Shown: piece by piece, positions 1 through 7,319 of the stretch
Position numbering within the stretch: position 1 is the first letter of the stretch
How the letters are laid out: every line of letters begins with the position of its first letter
DNA from: Gammaproteobacteria bacterium
GTDB taxonomy: Bacteria; Pseudomonadota; Gammaproteobacteria; J044
Direction of reading: 5' to 3'
Length of the DNA: 19,651 nucleotides
NCBI GenBank assembly: GCA_003696465.1
Contig: RFHG01000197.1
Location: 1 to 19,651 of the forward strand
Translations under genes and position numbers: made by a program
Notes under the pieces: generated by a model
Databases searched by the model: none
Seen by the model: only the letters and a program-made list of their open reading frames with translations
Told to the model about the DNA's origin: nothing

Positions 1-390
1 CGCAAGGGCTTCGAATCCGAGGAGCTGGCCGATTTTCGCGGCCTCAATGACCGCAGTCCCTGGCTGGCCGGGCTGATGCTGCTGGTCATGTTCTCGATGG
101 CGGGCGTGCCCCTGACCGCCGGTTTCTATGCCAAGCTGGTGGTGATCGAGGCCATCATCGAGGTCGACATGATCTGGCTGGCGGTGTTCGCCGTGGTCAT
201 GTCGGTGGTGGGGGCCTTCTACTATCTGCGGGTGGTCAAGCTGATGTATTTCGACAAGCCGATCGACGAGCCGGTGCCGGAGCGCCCCGTGGATGTCGAG
301 GTGCTGCTGGGCGGCAATGCCCTGCTGGTGCTCGTGCTGGGCCTGGCTCCGGGCCTGTTGATGGCCCTGTGCCAGCAGGCGGTGCTCTGA
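1..390 (+). CDS. nuoN: NADH-quinone oxidoreductase subunit N, C-terminal part
   Basis: This is the 3' end of the gene for the NuoN membrane subunit of respiratory complex I, one of the antiporter-like subunits that couple quinone reduction to proton pumping. The frame is open from base 1, so the 5' part lies outside the window, and 129 codons plus the stop are present. The visible part reads GLNDRSPWLAG, then a hydrophobic helix with MAGVPLTAGFYAKL, then a second helix ending AFYYLRVVKLMYF. These match the C-terminal helices of NuoN, where E. coli has LAGIPMTLGFIGKF and a YYYLRV segment. A final hydrophobic stretch follows and the protein ends QQAVL. The stop codon overlaps the start of the next gene (ATGA), which suggests translational coupling at the end of a nuo operon. 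The identity is firm, although NuoM and NuoL are related. Confidence 0.92.
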   Translation, partial: RKGFESEELADFRGLNDRSPWLAGLMLLVMFSMAGVPLTAGFYAKLVVIEAIIEVDMIWLAVFAVVMSVVGAFYYLRVVKLMYFDKPIDEPVPERPVDVEVLLGGNALLVLVLGLAPGLLMALCQQAVL

Positions 391-689
391 TGAGTCCGCT
401 CATTACCTGGGGTTACATCCTGCTGGCCATCGTCGCGGCCAACCTGCCGTGGCTCAGCGACCGCAATTTCCTCGTGTTTCGCACCGAGCGCAAGTCACCG
501 TGGATGCGGCTGCTGGAATGGCTGATCCTCTACTTCCTCGTGGGGCTCATCGGCTTTGGCATGGAATACCGCATCATGGGCGAGCTTCATCCCCAGGACT
601 GGGAGTTCTATGCCGTGACCCTGTCCCTGTTCTTCGTCTTCGCCCTGCCGGGCTTCATCTGGCGCAATGACTGGAAGCGCAAAGAGTGA
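390..689 (+). CDS. DUF2818-type small inner-membrane protein after nuoN
   Basis: This gene encodes a 99-residue membrane protein. The start is the ATG whose A is the last base of the nuoN stop codon. An upstream in-frame ATG at 369 would add only seven residues inside nuoN. Three hydrophobic segments are visible at about residues 6-24, 41-60 and 74-92. Conserved-looking polar patches lie between them: NLPWLSDRNFLVF, a cluster ERKSPWMRLLEW, and a basic C-terminus RNDWKRKE. From family knowledge, proteins of this size and pattern (DUF2818) follow nuoN in many beta- and some gammaproteobacteria, and their function is unknown. The four-base overlap implies co-translation with nuoN and suggests a role in complex I assembly or stability, which is inference. 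Confidence 0.82.
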   Translation: MSPLITWGYILLAIVAANLPWLSDRNFLVFRTERKSPWMRLLEWLILYFLVGLIGFGMEYRIMGELHPQDWEFYAVTLSLFFVFALPGFIWRNDWKRKE

Positions 690-770
690 GGTTGTGGCCG
701 GGGTATCCGCATGCCTGCTGCCCGGCAGGGGCTGAACTCCGGTTTTTCTGAAAATACATTGCCCAAGCCC

Positions 771-799
771 TTGAAAGCGGTGGGGGCGATCCCTATAAT
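771..799 (+). promoter_or_regulatory. Sigma70 promoter of the initiator tRNA
   Basis: TTGAAA (771-776) and TATAAT (794-799) are separated by 17 bp, close to an ideal sigma70 promoter. Transcription should start near 806, just before the tRNA at 813. The bases after the -10 box (ACGCC) are GC-rich, as is common in stable-RNA promoters under stringent control; that regulatory reading is inference. It is also the only convincing promoter upstream of rimP. Confidence 0.85.
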
Positions 800-812
800 A
801 CGCCACAGCTGA

Positions 813-889
813 TGCGGGGTGGAGCAGTCTGGCAGCTCGTCGGGCTCATAACCCGAAGGTCGCAGGTTCAAATCCTGCCCCCGCTACCA
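813..889 (+). tRNA. metY: Initiator tRNA-fMet (anticodon CAT)
   Basis: This 77-nt gene folds as a cloverleaf with an encoded CCA end (887-889). The anticodon CAT is at 847-849 in loop CTCATAA, and the anticodon stem has three consecutive G:C pairs (842-844 with 852-854), the hallmark of initiators. The D stem GAGC/GCTC gives the A11:U24 pair typical of initiators. The T arm is GCAGG-TTCAAAT-CCTGC (862-878). The acceptor stem has six pairs, and position 1 (T813) faces T885, so there is no Watson-Crick 1:72 pair, as required for formylation and initiation. Most bacteria have C1:A72 there, so the T:T mismatch is a small oddity. Its place just before rimP equals that of metY in E. coli. Confidence 0.97.
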
Positions 890-903
890 GATCCCATAAC
901 AAG

Positions 904-929
904 AAGGCCCCCGAAAAGGGGGCCTTTTT
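904..929 (+). terminator. Intrinsic terminator after the initiator tRNA
   Basis: Inverted arms AAGGCCCCC (904-912) and GGGGGCCTT (918-926) enclose a GAAAA loop, and the stem runs into five T residues (925-929). It lies 14 nt after the tRNA and should release most tRNA transcripts. Because no clear promoter lies between it and rimP, some read-through or antitermination is probably needed to express the downstream operon. Confidence 0.9.
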
Positions 930-939
930 GCTGAGCGAG

Positions 940-1009
940 AAAAGGGCTGGGCTGGAGTCCGGCCGGCAGTGCCAAGGGTCTGTCGGTCGGGTTCCTCAAG
1001 CCCTTTTTT
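940..1009 (+). promoter_or_regulatory. Structured leader upstream of rimP, second possible terminator
   Basis: AAAAGGGCT (940-948) is complementary to AGCCCTTTT (999-1007), and six T residues run from 1004 to 1009. The interior of about 50 nt is GC-rich and contains CCGGCCGG and GGCAGTGCC, so a multibranched fold closed by the outer stem is possible. A stem ending in a T run resembles a long-looped terminator or attenuator. No -10/-35 pair was found between 930 and 1033. Use as an attenuator, for example for NusA autocontrol, is inference. Confidence 0.4.
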
Positions 1010-1033
1010 CGTTGCGAAACACAGAGAGACAGA

Positions 1034-1492
1034 ATGACAGGCACGACGGACAACAGGCTGCATGACCTCATCCGACCGGTGGTCGAGGGGCTGGGCTGCG
1101 AGCTGTGGGGCATCGAATACCGCCCGCAGAAGCGTAGTGCGCTGTTGCGCGTCTTCATCGACAAGTCCGGCGGTGTGGGCATGGACGACTGCGAGCGGGT
1201 CAGTCGGCAGCTCAGCGCCATGCTGGATGTCGAAGACCCGATTCCCGTGGCCTATACCCTGGAAGTGTCCTCGCCCGGGATCGACCGTGTCCTGTTCACG
1301 CCGGAGCAGTTCCGTCGCTATGCCGGCGAGCCGGTCAGGATCCGGCTGCGCTGGCCGGTCGAGGAGCGCCGCAATTACGAGGGCACCCTGAAGGGTGCCG
1401 AGGATGACCGGGTTCTGGTCGAACACCAGGGGCAGGTTGTCGAAATCCCCATGGAAGCCATCAGTCGCGCACGCCTGAAGGGTCAGGTCTGA
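1034..1492 (+). CDS. rimP: Ribosome maturation factor RimP
   Basis: This 152-residue protein has the normal RimP length and acts in maturation of the 30S ribosomal subunit. The N-terminal half carries the expected core: a GCELWGIEY strand, LLRVFIDKSGGVGMDDCERVSRQLSAML split by short turns, and the signature YTLEVSSPGIDR. The C-terminal part, starting near GEPVRIRL, corresponds to the SH3-like domain, with GTLKGAEDDRVLVE and the end RARLKGQV. The ATG follows a purine-rich stretch (GAGAGACAG). It is the first gene of the nusA-infB operon and is separated from the tRNA terminator by a structured leader. Identification rests on motif recall and on the conserved gene order; both agree. Confidence 0.95.
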   Translation: MTGTTDNRLHDLIRPVVEGLGCELWGIEYRPQKRSALLRVFIDKSGGVGMDDCERVSRQLSAMLDVEDPIPVAYTLEVSSPGIDRVLFTPEQFRRYAGEPVRIRLRWPVEERRNYEGTLKGAEDDRVLVEHQGQVVEIPMEAISRARLKGQV

Positions 1493-1520
1493 GCGGCAAA
1501 CCGCAGTGGAGAAAGGCAAG

Positions 1521-3062
1521 ATGAACAAAGAGATTCTTCTGGTTGCCGATGTCGTATCCAACGAGAAAGGCGTCGACAGGGAAATCATTTTCGAGGCCAT
1601 AGAGGCCGCGCTGGCTTCTGCCACGCGCAAGAAGCACGGTGGCAATATCGATGTCCGTGTCCACATCGACCGGGAAACCGGCGACTACGAGACCTTCCGC
1701 CGCTGGAAGGTGGTCGATGACGAGGACCCGGAGTTCGAGTCGCCCGAATACCAGATTCTCTACAGCTATGCGGTCAAGGATCATCCGGACATCCAGGTCG
1801 GCGACTACATCGAGGAGCCGATGGAGTCCGTTGAGTTTGGCCGCATCGCGGCGCAGACGGCCAAGCAGGTCATCGTGCAGAAGGTGCGCGAGGCCGAGCG
1901 GCAGAAGGTGGTGGATGCCTACAAGGATCGCGTCGGCGAACTGGTCATGGGCATCGTCAAGCGTACCGACCGCAACGGTGTCTATATCGACCTGGGCAAC
2001 AATGCCGAGGCCTTCATCCCGCGCGAGGAAATGATTCCGCGCGAGGCCGTCCGCCCCGGTGACCGTTTGCGGGGCTATCTGCGCGAGGTCCGTTCCGAGC
2101 CGCGCGGGCCGCAGCTGTTCGTCAGCCGCACTGCCCCCGAGTTCCTTATTGAGCTGTTCAAGCTGGAAGTGCCCGAGGTGGGTCAGGGCCTGATCGAGAT
2201 CATGGGGGCGGCCCGCGATCCGGGCATGCGCGCCAAGATCGCCGTGCTGTCGCACGACCCCCGCCTGGACCCGGTGGGCGCCTGCGTGGGCATGCGTGGT
2301 TCACGCGTGCAGACGGTCTCCAACGAGCTGGCCGGCGAGCGTATCGATATCATCCTGTGGGATGCCGATCCGGTGCAGTTCGTCATCAACGCCATGTCCC
2401 CGGCCGAGGTGCAGTCCATCGTCGTGGACGAGGACAAGCACAGCATGGATATTGCGGTCGAGGAGGACAAGCTCTCCCAGGCCATTGGCAAGGGCGGCCA
2501 GAACATCAAGCTGGCCAGCCAGCTCACCGGCTGGGAGCTCAACGTGATGAGTGCCGAGGAGGCCTCGGAAAAGACCGAGGCCGAGATTCGCCGTATCGTC
2601 GAGCAGTTCATGGAGCAGCTCGACGTGGACGAGGAAGTGGCCGCCATTCTTGCCCAGGAGGGTTTCAGCACCCTGGAGGAGGTGGCCTATGTCTCCCGTG
2701 ACGAGATGCTCGAGATCGAGGAGTTCGACGAGGAGATCGTGGACGAGCTCCAGAGTCGGGCACGGGATGCGCTGATCACCCAGGCCCTGGCCCAGGAAGA
2801 GCGCATCGAGGAACTGGAAGTCGAAGAGGCCCTGCTGGAGCTCGAGGGCATGGACGAGGAGCTTGCGGCCCGGCTGGCCGAACAGGGCATCACGACCCAG
2901 GAGGCGCTGGCCGAGCTGTCGGTGGATGACCTGGTGGAAATGGGCGATGTCGACGAGGAGCGGGCAGGAAAGCTGATCATGGCTGCACGTGCGCCGTGGT
3001 TCGAGGCGGCCGAAGCCGAATCCGAGGACAAGGTCGGGGCAGAAGCGGGGCAGGGTGAGTGA
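1521..3062 (+). CDS. nusA: Transcription termination/antitermination protein NusA
   Basis: NusA binds RNA polymerase and nascent RNA and tunes pausing, termination and antitermination. The start MNKEILLVADVVSNEKGVDRE matches family N-termini after the first residues; a GTG at 1506 in the same frame would add five residues and lies over the ribosome binding site GGAGAAAGG. The protein is 513 residues, slightly longer than the 495 of E. coli. In order it has an N-terminal polymerase-binding domain, an S1 domain near 135-200, KH1 with loop G257-M-R-G260, KH2 with I322-G-K-G-G, and two acidic C-terminal repeats (EEGFSTLEEVAYV-like and EQGITTQEALAEL-like). An Ala/Glu-rich tail of about 20 residues follows. 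It lies 28 nt after rimP and 27 nt before infB. Confidence 0.97.
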   Translation: MNKEILLVADVVSNEKGVDREIIFEAIEAALASATRKKHGGNIDVRVHIDRETGDYETFRRWKVVDDEDPEFESPEYQILYSYAVKDHPDIQVGDYIEEPMESVEFGRIAAQTAKQVIVQKVREAERQKVVDAYKDRVGELVMGIVKRTDRNGVYIDLGNNAEAFIPREEMIPREAVRPGDRLRGYLREVRSEPRGPQLFVSRTAPEFLIELFKLEVPEVGQGLIEIMGAARDPGMRAKIAVLSHDPRLDPVGACVGMRGSRVQTVSNELAGERIDIILWDADPVQFVINAMSPAEVQSIVVDEDKHSMDIAVEEDKLSQAIGKGGQNIKLASQLTGWELNVMSAEEASEKTEAEIRRIVEQFMEQLDVDEEVAAILAQEGFSTLEEVAYVSRDEMLEIEEFDEEIVDELQSRARDALITQALAQEERIEELEVEEALLELEGMDEELAARLAEQGITTQEALAELSVDDLVEMGDVDEERAGKLIMAARAPWFEAAEAESEDKVGAEAGQGE

Positions 3063-3076
3063 AGGTAGAGCTTAAC

Positions 3077-3082
3077 GGAGGT
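3077..3082 (+). promoter_or_regulatory. Ribosome binding site deciding the infB start
   Basis: GGAGGT at 3077-3082 is 1 nt from an ATG at 3084 and 7 nt from an ATG at 3090. Only the second has workable spacing, so infB is annotated from 3090. Confidence 0.7.
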
Positions 3083-3089
3083 AATGCCG

Positions 3090-5651
3090 ATGTCTGATGT
3101 GAGTGTCAAACAATTGGCCGAAGTGGTGGGCACTCCGGTTGAGCGTCTGCTGGAACAGATGAAGGAGGCCGGCCTGGATGTGACCGGTCCCGAGCAGATG
3201 ATCACGGAAAAGGAAAAGCTGAAGCTGCTCGAGTTTCTGCGCCAACAGCACGGCAAGGCCGAGCCGGGCAAGAAAAAGATTACGCTGCGGCGCAAGAAGG
3301 TCACCGAGGTGACCGTGCCCGGTGGCAGCCGCGGGGCGGCCAAGAAGGTCACGGTCGAGGTGCGCAAGAAGCGCACCATATCGCGCCCCAAGGCAACCGA
3401 AACCACGGAGACCGCGGTCGCCGAGGCTGCTCCGGCCGCGCCGGTCGAGCAGCCGAAGAGCAAGGTCGAGGAGTTGGCCAAGCAGCTCGAGGCCGAGCGC
3501 AAGGCTCAGGAAGAGGCCCTGCGCCGCCAGCGCGAAGAGGAAGAGGCCCGCAAGCGCAAGAGCGAGGAAGATGCGGCCCGCAAGGCGGCGGAAGAGGAGG
3601 CGGCCCGCAAGGCGGCCGAGGAAGAGGCTGCCCGCAAGGCAGCCGAAGAGGCAGCGAAGGAGGCCGAGCTGGCCCGTGAGCTGGCCGAGATCAAGGGCAC
3701 GGATGCCGGCAAGGGCAAGAAAAAGGGCAAGAAGGCAGAGAAGGCCGAGCCCGAGACCCGCTACGGCCGCAAGGAGCTGCATGTCTCCAGCGACAAGCGT
3801 GGCAAGCGCAAGAAGCCGGCCGGCCGGCCCCAGCGTGGGGCTGCTGCGCAGTCCGGCGGCAAGCATGGTTTTGCCAAGCCGACGGCCCCCGTGGTGCGCG
3901 AGGTCGAGATCCCGGAGACCATCACCGTCGGCGAACTGGCCAAGGAACTCGCCATCAAGGCCCCCGAGGTCATCAAGGCCCTGATGGGCATGGGCATCAT
4001 GGCCACCATCAACCAGGTGCTCGACCAGGATACCGCCATCCTCGTGGTCGAGGAGCTGGGCCACAAGGCGAAGCCGAAGGAAGAAAAGAGCGTCGAGACC
4101 GAGCTCGTGCGCGAAGTGGAAAGCTTCGAGGGCCGCGAGCTCAAGCCGCGCTCGCCGGTGGTGACCATCATGGGCCATGTCGACCACGGCAAGACCTCGC
4201 TGCTCGACTATATCCGGCGTACCCGTGTGGCCGCTGGCGAGGCAGGTGGCATTACCCAGCACATCGGTGCCTATCACGTGGACAGCGTGCCGGGCGGGAT
4301 TACCTTCCTCGACACGCCGGGGCACGCAGCGTTTACCGCCATGCGTGCACGTGGTGCCCAGGTTACGGACATCGTGGTGCTGGTGGTGGCGGCCGATGAC
4401 AGCGTGAAACCCCAGACTGAAGAGGCCATTCAGCATGCCAAGGCCGCCGGCGTGCCGATCATCGTCGCGATCAACAAGATCGACAAGCCCGAGGCCGATC
4501 CGGACCGGGTCAAGGGCGATCTCGCCAAGTACGAGGTCATTCCCGAGGACTGGGGTGGCGACACCCAGTTCGTCGAGGTCTCTGCGCATACCGGGCAGGG
4601 CATTGACGAACTGCTCGAGGCCATTCAGCTTCAGGCCGAGCTGCTGGAGCTGAAGGCACCGGTGGACGGCCCGGTCAAGGGTGTCATCATCGAGTCCTCG
4701 CTGGACAAGGGGCGGGGACCGGTGGCCACCGTACTGGTCCAGGCAGGGACGCTGCACCGCGGCGACATCATCCTGTCCGGCAAGGAGTTCGGCCGGGTGC
4801 GGGCCATGTTCAACGAGAAGGGACAGCAGGTGAAGGAGGCCGGCCCCTCCATCCCGGTGCAGGTGCTGGGCCTTTCCGGTGTACCCAATGCCGGCGACGA
4901 GGTGATCACCGTCGAGAGCGAACGCAAGGCGCGCGAGGTGGCCGAACTGCGCGAGGAGAAGATGCGCGAAAGCAAGCTGGCCGCGCAGCAGGCCGCCAAG
5001 CTGGAGAACATGTTCAACCAGATGAAGGAAGGACAGATTCCCAGCGTCAACCTGCTCGTCAAGGCCGATGTGCAGGGCAGTGTCGAGGCCCTGCGCGATG
5101 CCCTGACCAAGCTCTCCACCGACGAGGCCAAGGTCAAGATCGTTGCCGCCGGCGTGGGCGGCATCACCGAGTCGGATGTGCAGCTTGCGCTGGCCTCGAA
5201 TGCGGTCATCATTGGCTTCAACGTGCGTGCCGATGCCGCGGCCAAGCGTGTTGCGCAGCAGGAAGACGTCGAGATTCGCTACTACAGCGTGATCTACGAT
5301 GCCATCGACGACGTCAAGCAGGCCCTGTCCGGCCTGCTGTCGCCGGAGGTGCGCGAGGAGATCATCGGCCTGGCCGAAGTGAAGGAGGTCTTCAAGTCCT
5401 CCCAGTTTGGTGCCGTGGCCGGCTGCATCGTGGTCGACGGCGTGGTCAAGCGCGGCAACCCGATCCGCGTGCTGCGCGACAATGTGGTCATCTTCGAGGG
5501 CGAGCTGGAGTCGCTGCGCCGCTTCAAGGACGATGTCGAGGAAGTGCGGGCCGGTACCGAATGCGGTATCGCGGTGCGCAACTACAACGACATCAAGCCG
5601 GGTGACCAGATCGAGAACTACGAGCGTATCGAGACGGCGAGGACGCTGTAA
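3090..5651 (+). CDS. infB: Translation initiation factor IF-2
   Basis: IF-2 is the GTPase that delivers initiator tRNA to the 30S subunit and promotes 50S joining. The 853-residue protein begins with the IF2 N-terminal fold (MSDVSVKQLAEVVGTPVERL), then a long charged Ala/Glu/Lys/Arg segment of about residues 55-260. The GTPase follows, with G1 GHVDHGKTS at 362-370, G3 DTPGH at 408-412 and G4 NKID at 462-465, then the beta-barrel and C-terminal initiator-tRNA-binding domains, ending near IENYERIETARTL. The start at 3090 is preferred over the ATG at 3084 because of ribosome-binding-site spacing. Residues 162-188 are three copies of AARKAAEEE or close variants. The gene lies directly after nusA and 3 nt before rbfA. 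Confidence 0.98.
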   Translation: MSDVSVKQLAEVVGTPVERLLEQMKEAGLDVTGPEQMITEKEKLKLLEFLRQQHGKAEPGKKKITLRRKKVTEVTVPGGSRGAAKKVTVEVRKKRTISRPKATETTETAVAEAAPAAPVEQPKSKVEELAKQLEAERKAQEEALRRQREEEEARKRKSEEDAARKAAEEEAARKAAEEEAARKAAEEAAKEAELARELAEIKGTDAGKGKKKGKKAEKAEPETRYGRKELHVSSDKRGKRKKPAGRPQRGAAAQSGGKHGFAKPTAPVVREVEIPETITVGELAKELAIKAPEVIKALMGMGIMATINQVLDQDTAILVVEELGHKAKPKEEKSVETELVREVESFEGRELKPRSPVVTIMGHVDHGKTSLLDYIRRTRVAAGEAGGITQHIGAYHVDSVPGGITFLDTPGHAAFTAMRARGAQVTDIVVLVVAADDSVKPQTEEAIQHAKAAGVPIIVAINKIDKPEADPDRVKGDLAKYEVIPEDWGGDTQFVEVSAHTGQGIDELLEAIQLQAELLELKAPVDGPVKGVIIESSLDKGRGPVATVLVQAGTLHRGDIILSGKEFGRVRAMFNEKGQQVKEAGPSIPVQVLGLSGVPNAGDEVITVESERKAREVAELREEKMRESKLAAQQAAKLENMFNQMKEGQIPSVNLLVKADVQGSVEALRDALTKLSTDEAKVKIVAAGVGGITESDVQLALASNAVIIGFNVRADAAAKRVAQQEDVEIRYYSVIYDAIDDVKQALSGLLSPEVREEIIGLAEVKEVFKSSQFGAVAGCIVVDGVVKRGNPIRVLRDNVVIFEGELESLRRFKDDVEEVRAGTECGIAVRNYNDIKPGDQIENYERIETARTL
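3573..3653 (+). repeat. Three tandem 27-bp repeats inside infB
   Basis: Units 3573-3599, 3600-3626 and 3627-3653 encode AARKAAEEE, AARKAAEEE and AARKAAEEA. The copies differ mainly at synonymous third positions. This is the charged helical linker of IF-2, which varies in length between species, and copy-number slippage here is plausible. Confidence 0.85.
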
Positions 5652-5654
5652 CCG

Positions 5655-6014
5655 ATGCCGCAGGAGTTTTCCCGCACCCAGCGCCTCGGCGAGCAGATCC
5701 GGCGCGAGCTGGCGGAGCTGATCCGCCGGCTCAAGGATCCGCGCATCGGCATGGTGACCCTCACCGAAGTCGAGGTGACCCGCGACCTGTCCCTGGCCCG
5801 TGTGTACTACTCGGTCATGGAGGACGATCCGCAGGCACGCAAGGATACCCAGGCCGGGCTCGAACATGCCGCCGGATTCCTGCGCCGCGAGCTGGGCAAG
5901 GTGCTGCATGTACGTGTGATTCCGCAGCTGCGCTTCATCTATGACGATACCCAGCGCAAGGCCGAGGCCATCGACCGCCTGATCGAAGAGGCCCTGAAGA
6001 AGGACCGCCACTGA
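5655..6014 (+). CDS. rbfA: Ribosome-binding factor A
   Basis: RbfA binds late 30S precursors and is needed for processing of the 16S rRNA 5' end and for cold adaptation. The 119-residue protein has the expected single KH-type fold: N-terminal helix SRTQRLGEQIRRELAELI, then the signature RLKDPRIGMVTLTEVEVTRDLS with ARVYYSVM, then the helix GFLRRELGKVLHVRVIPQLRF and a DDTQRKAEAIDRLIEEAL tail. Length is normal for the family. The ATG lies 3 nt after the infB stop and the stop lies 2 nt before truB, so the gene is fully embedded in the operon and is probably translated by coupling. Confidence 0.96.
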   Translation: MPQEFSRTQRLGEQIRRELAELIRRLKDPRIGMVTLTEVEVTRDLSLARVYYSVMEDDPQARKDTQAGLEHAAGFLRRELGKVLHVRVIPQLRFIYDDTQRKAEAIDRLIEEALKKDRH

Positions 6015-6016
6015 CC

Positions 6017-6946
6017 ATGGCCCGTCAACGCAACCGCTACCGCCCCGTGCACGGGGTGCTCCTGCTCGACAAGCCTGCCGGCATGACCTCGAACGCTGCC
6101 CTGCAGGCGGCACGGCGCATCTTCCGTGCTGCCAAGGCCGGGCATACCGGCAGCCTCGATCCGCTGGCCACCGGCCTGCTGCCGCTGTGTTTCGGCGAGG
6201 CGACCAAGATCTCGTCCTGGCTGCTCGAGTCGGACAAGGCCTATGACACCGTTGCCCGTCTCGGCCAGCGCAGCACCACCGGCGATGCCGACGGCGAACT
6301 GTCCGATGCGGTCTCCGTGCCCGATTTCTCCGATGAGGAGATCGAGGCCGTGCTGGCACGCTTCCGGGGCGAGATCGAGCAGATTCCGCCCATGTATTCC
6401 GCCATCCGCAAGGACGGCCGGAGGCTCTACGAACTGGCCCGCAAGGGCGAGGAAGTCGAACGCGAACCGCGCCAGGTCCGCATCCACGAACTCACCCCGC
6501 TGGAACGCAAGGGTAACGAGCTGCGGCTGCACGTGCGCTGTTCCAAGGGGACCTATATCCGCACCCTGGTCGAAGACATTGGCGAGGCCCTCGGCTGTGG
6601 CGCCCATGTCGCCGCACTGCGGCGCACCGAGGTGCAGCCCTTCGTCGAGCCGCGCATGTGGACACTCGAAGAACTCGAACAGCGGGCAGAACAGGGCGAT
6701 GCGGCCCTGCTCGAGACCCTGCTGCCCATCGACAGGGCCCTGGAACACCTTCCGGCCGTGCATCTGGGCGAAGATGCCGCCTACTATCTGCTGCAGGGGC
6801 AGCCCGTCCAGGCCGGCCGCCTGCCCGAAAGCGCGGGTTTGCGGCTGTATCGCGGCGAGGATGCCTTCCTCGGCATCGGTGTGCCCACCGAGGACCTGCG
6901 GGTGGCGCCCAAGAGGCTGGTGCATCGTAATGTGGGCCTCGGCTGA
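6017..6946 (+). CDS. truB: tRNA pseudouridine-55 synthase TruB
   Basis: TruB isomerises U55 of the T loop in elongator tRNAs and also acts as a tRNA folding chaperone. The 309-residue protein starts with GVLLLDKPAGMTSN and contains the catalytic motif AGHTGSLDPLATGLLP with the nucleophilic aspartate at D48, the same number as in E. coli. Further family blocks are KAYDTVARLGQRSTTGDADGE, QIPPMYSAIRKDGRRLYELA and VRCSKGTYIRTLVEDIGEAL. The C-terminal part resembles the small PUA-like extension. The ATG is 2 nt after rbfA. The gene is followed by a 94-nt gap with a likely internal promoter for rpsO. Confidence 0.97.
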   Translation: MARQRNRYRPVHGVLLLDKPAGMTSNAALQAARRIFRAAKAGHTGSLDPLATGLLPLCFGEATKISSWLLESDKAYDTVARLGQRSTTGDADGELSDAVSVPDFSDEEIEAVLARFRGEIEQIPPMYSAIRKDGRRLYELARKGEEVEREPRQVRIHELTPLERKGNELRLHVRCSKGTYIRTLVEDIGEALGCGAHVAALRRTEVQPFVEPRMWTLEELEQRAEQGDAALLETLLPIDRALEHLPAVHLGEDAAYYLLQGQPVQAGRLPESAGLRLYRGEDAFLGIGVPTEDLRVAPKRLVHRNVGLG

Positions 6947-6967
6947 CTGTCTGTGCAGACGCCGGCA

Positions 6968-6976
6968 TGATACAAT
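6968..6976 (+). promoter_or_regulatory. Probable internal promoter for rpsO-pnp (extended -10)
   Basis: TGA-TACAAT (6968-6976) is an extended -10 element. The best -35 match, CTGTCT at 6947-6952 with 18-bp spacing, is weak, as is often tolerated with an extended -10. It lies 65 nt before the rpsO ATG. E. coli also has a promoter in front of rpsO, which supports the call. Confidence 0.5.
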
Positions 6977-6988
6977 TTCCGTTTACCC

Positions 6989-7004
6989 ACGGGCCTGTGC
7001 CCGT
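6989..7004 (+). promoter_or_regulatory. Hairpin in the rpsO leader, possible S15 autocontrol element
   Basis: Perfect arms ACGGGC (6989-6994) and GCCCGT (6999-7004) flank a CTGT loop. No T run follows, so it is not a terminator. It lies 36 nt upstream of the rpsO start. S15 represses its own translation by binding leader RNA in several bacteria, with different RNA folds, so this hairpin is a candidate; the role is inference. Confidence 0.35.
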
Positions 7005-7040
7005 ATTCATCAACCCTGAAATCTGGAGCTTTGGAGAAAG

Positions 7041-7310
7041 ATGGCACTGACTGCTGAACAGAAAGCCGAAATCGTGAAGAAGTATCAGCGCGGTGCGTCG
7101 GATACCGGGTCGCCGGAGGTACAGGTAGCTCTTCTGACTGCTCGTATCAACGACCTGACCGCGCACTTCAAGAAACACAAGCATGACCACCACTCCCGCC
7201 GTGGTCTCCTGCAGATGGTCAATCAGCGGCGCAAGCTGCTCGACTATCTCAAGAGCAAGGATCTGGCGCGGTATCAGGACCTGATTCAGAGCCTCGGCCT
7301 GCGTCGTTAA
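7041..7310 (+). CDS. rpsO: 30S ribosomal protein S15
   Basis: S15 is a primary-binding protein of the 16S central domain. The 89-residue product has the standard length and sequence: LTAEQKAEIVKKYQ, then GASDTGSPEVQVALLT with the loop that contacts rRNA, then HFKKHKHDHHSRRGLL with the basic rRNA-binding HDHHSRRG stretch, then RRKLLDYLK and the end SLGLRR. GGAG at 7033-7036 is well placed before the ATG. The gene is preceded by its own probable promoter and a hairpin leader, and it is followed after only 9 nt by pnp. Confidence 0.98.
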   Translation: MALTAEQKAEIVKKYQRGASDTGSPEVQVALLTARINDLTAHFKKHKHDHHSRRGLLQMVNQRRKLLDYLKSKDLARYQDLIQSLGLRR

Positions 7311-7319
7311 GAGGGACCC

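Noticed and set aside
690..770. Terminator for the nuo operon in the gap before the tRNA promoter
   Set aside because: Only a 5-bp CCTGC/GCAGG stem and a separate TTTTT run are visible. They do not form a convincing terminator, and nothing else is seen in this stretch.
1506..1520. GTG start for nusA
   Set aside because: It overlaps the ribosome binding site, and the family N-terminus begins with MNKEIL at 1521.
3072..6359. A 1095-codon open frame on the minus strand opposite infB-rbfA
   Set aside because: It is an antisense shadow of GC-rich coding sequence. It is low-complexity His/Leu/Gly-rich, has no family motif, and lies over well-identified genes.
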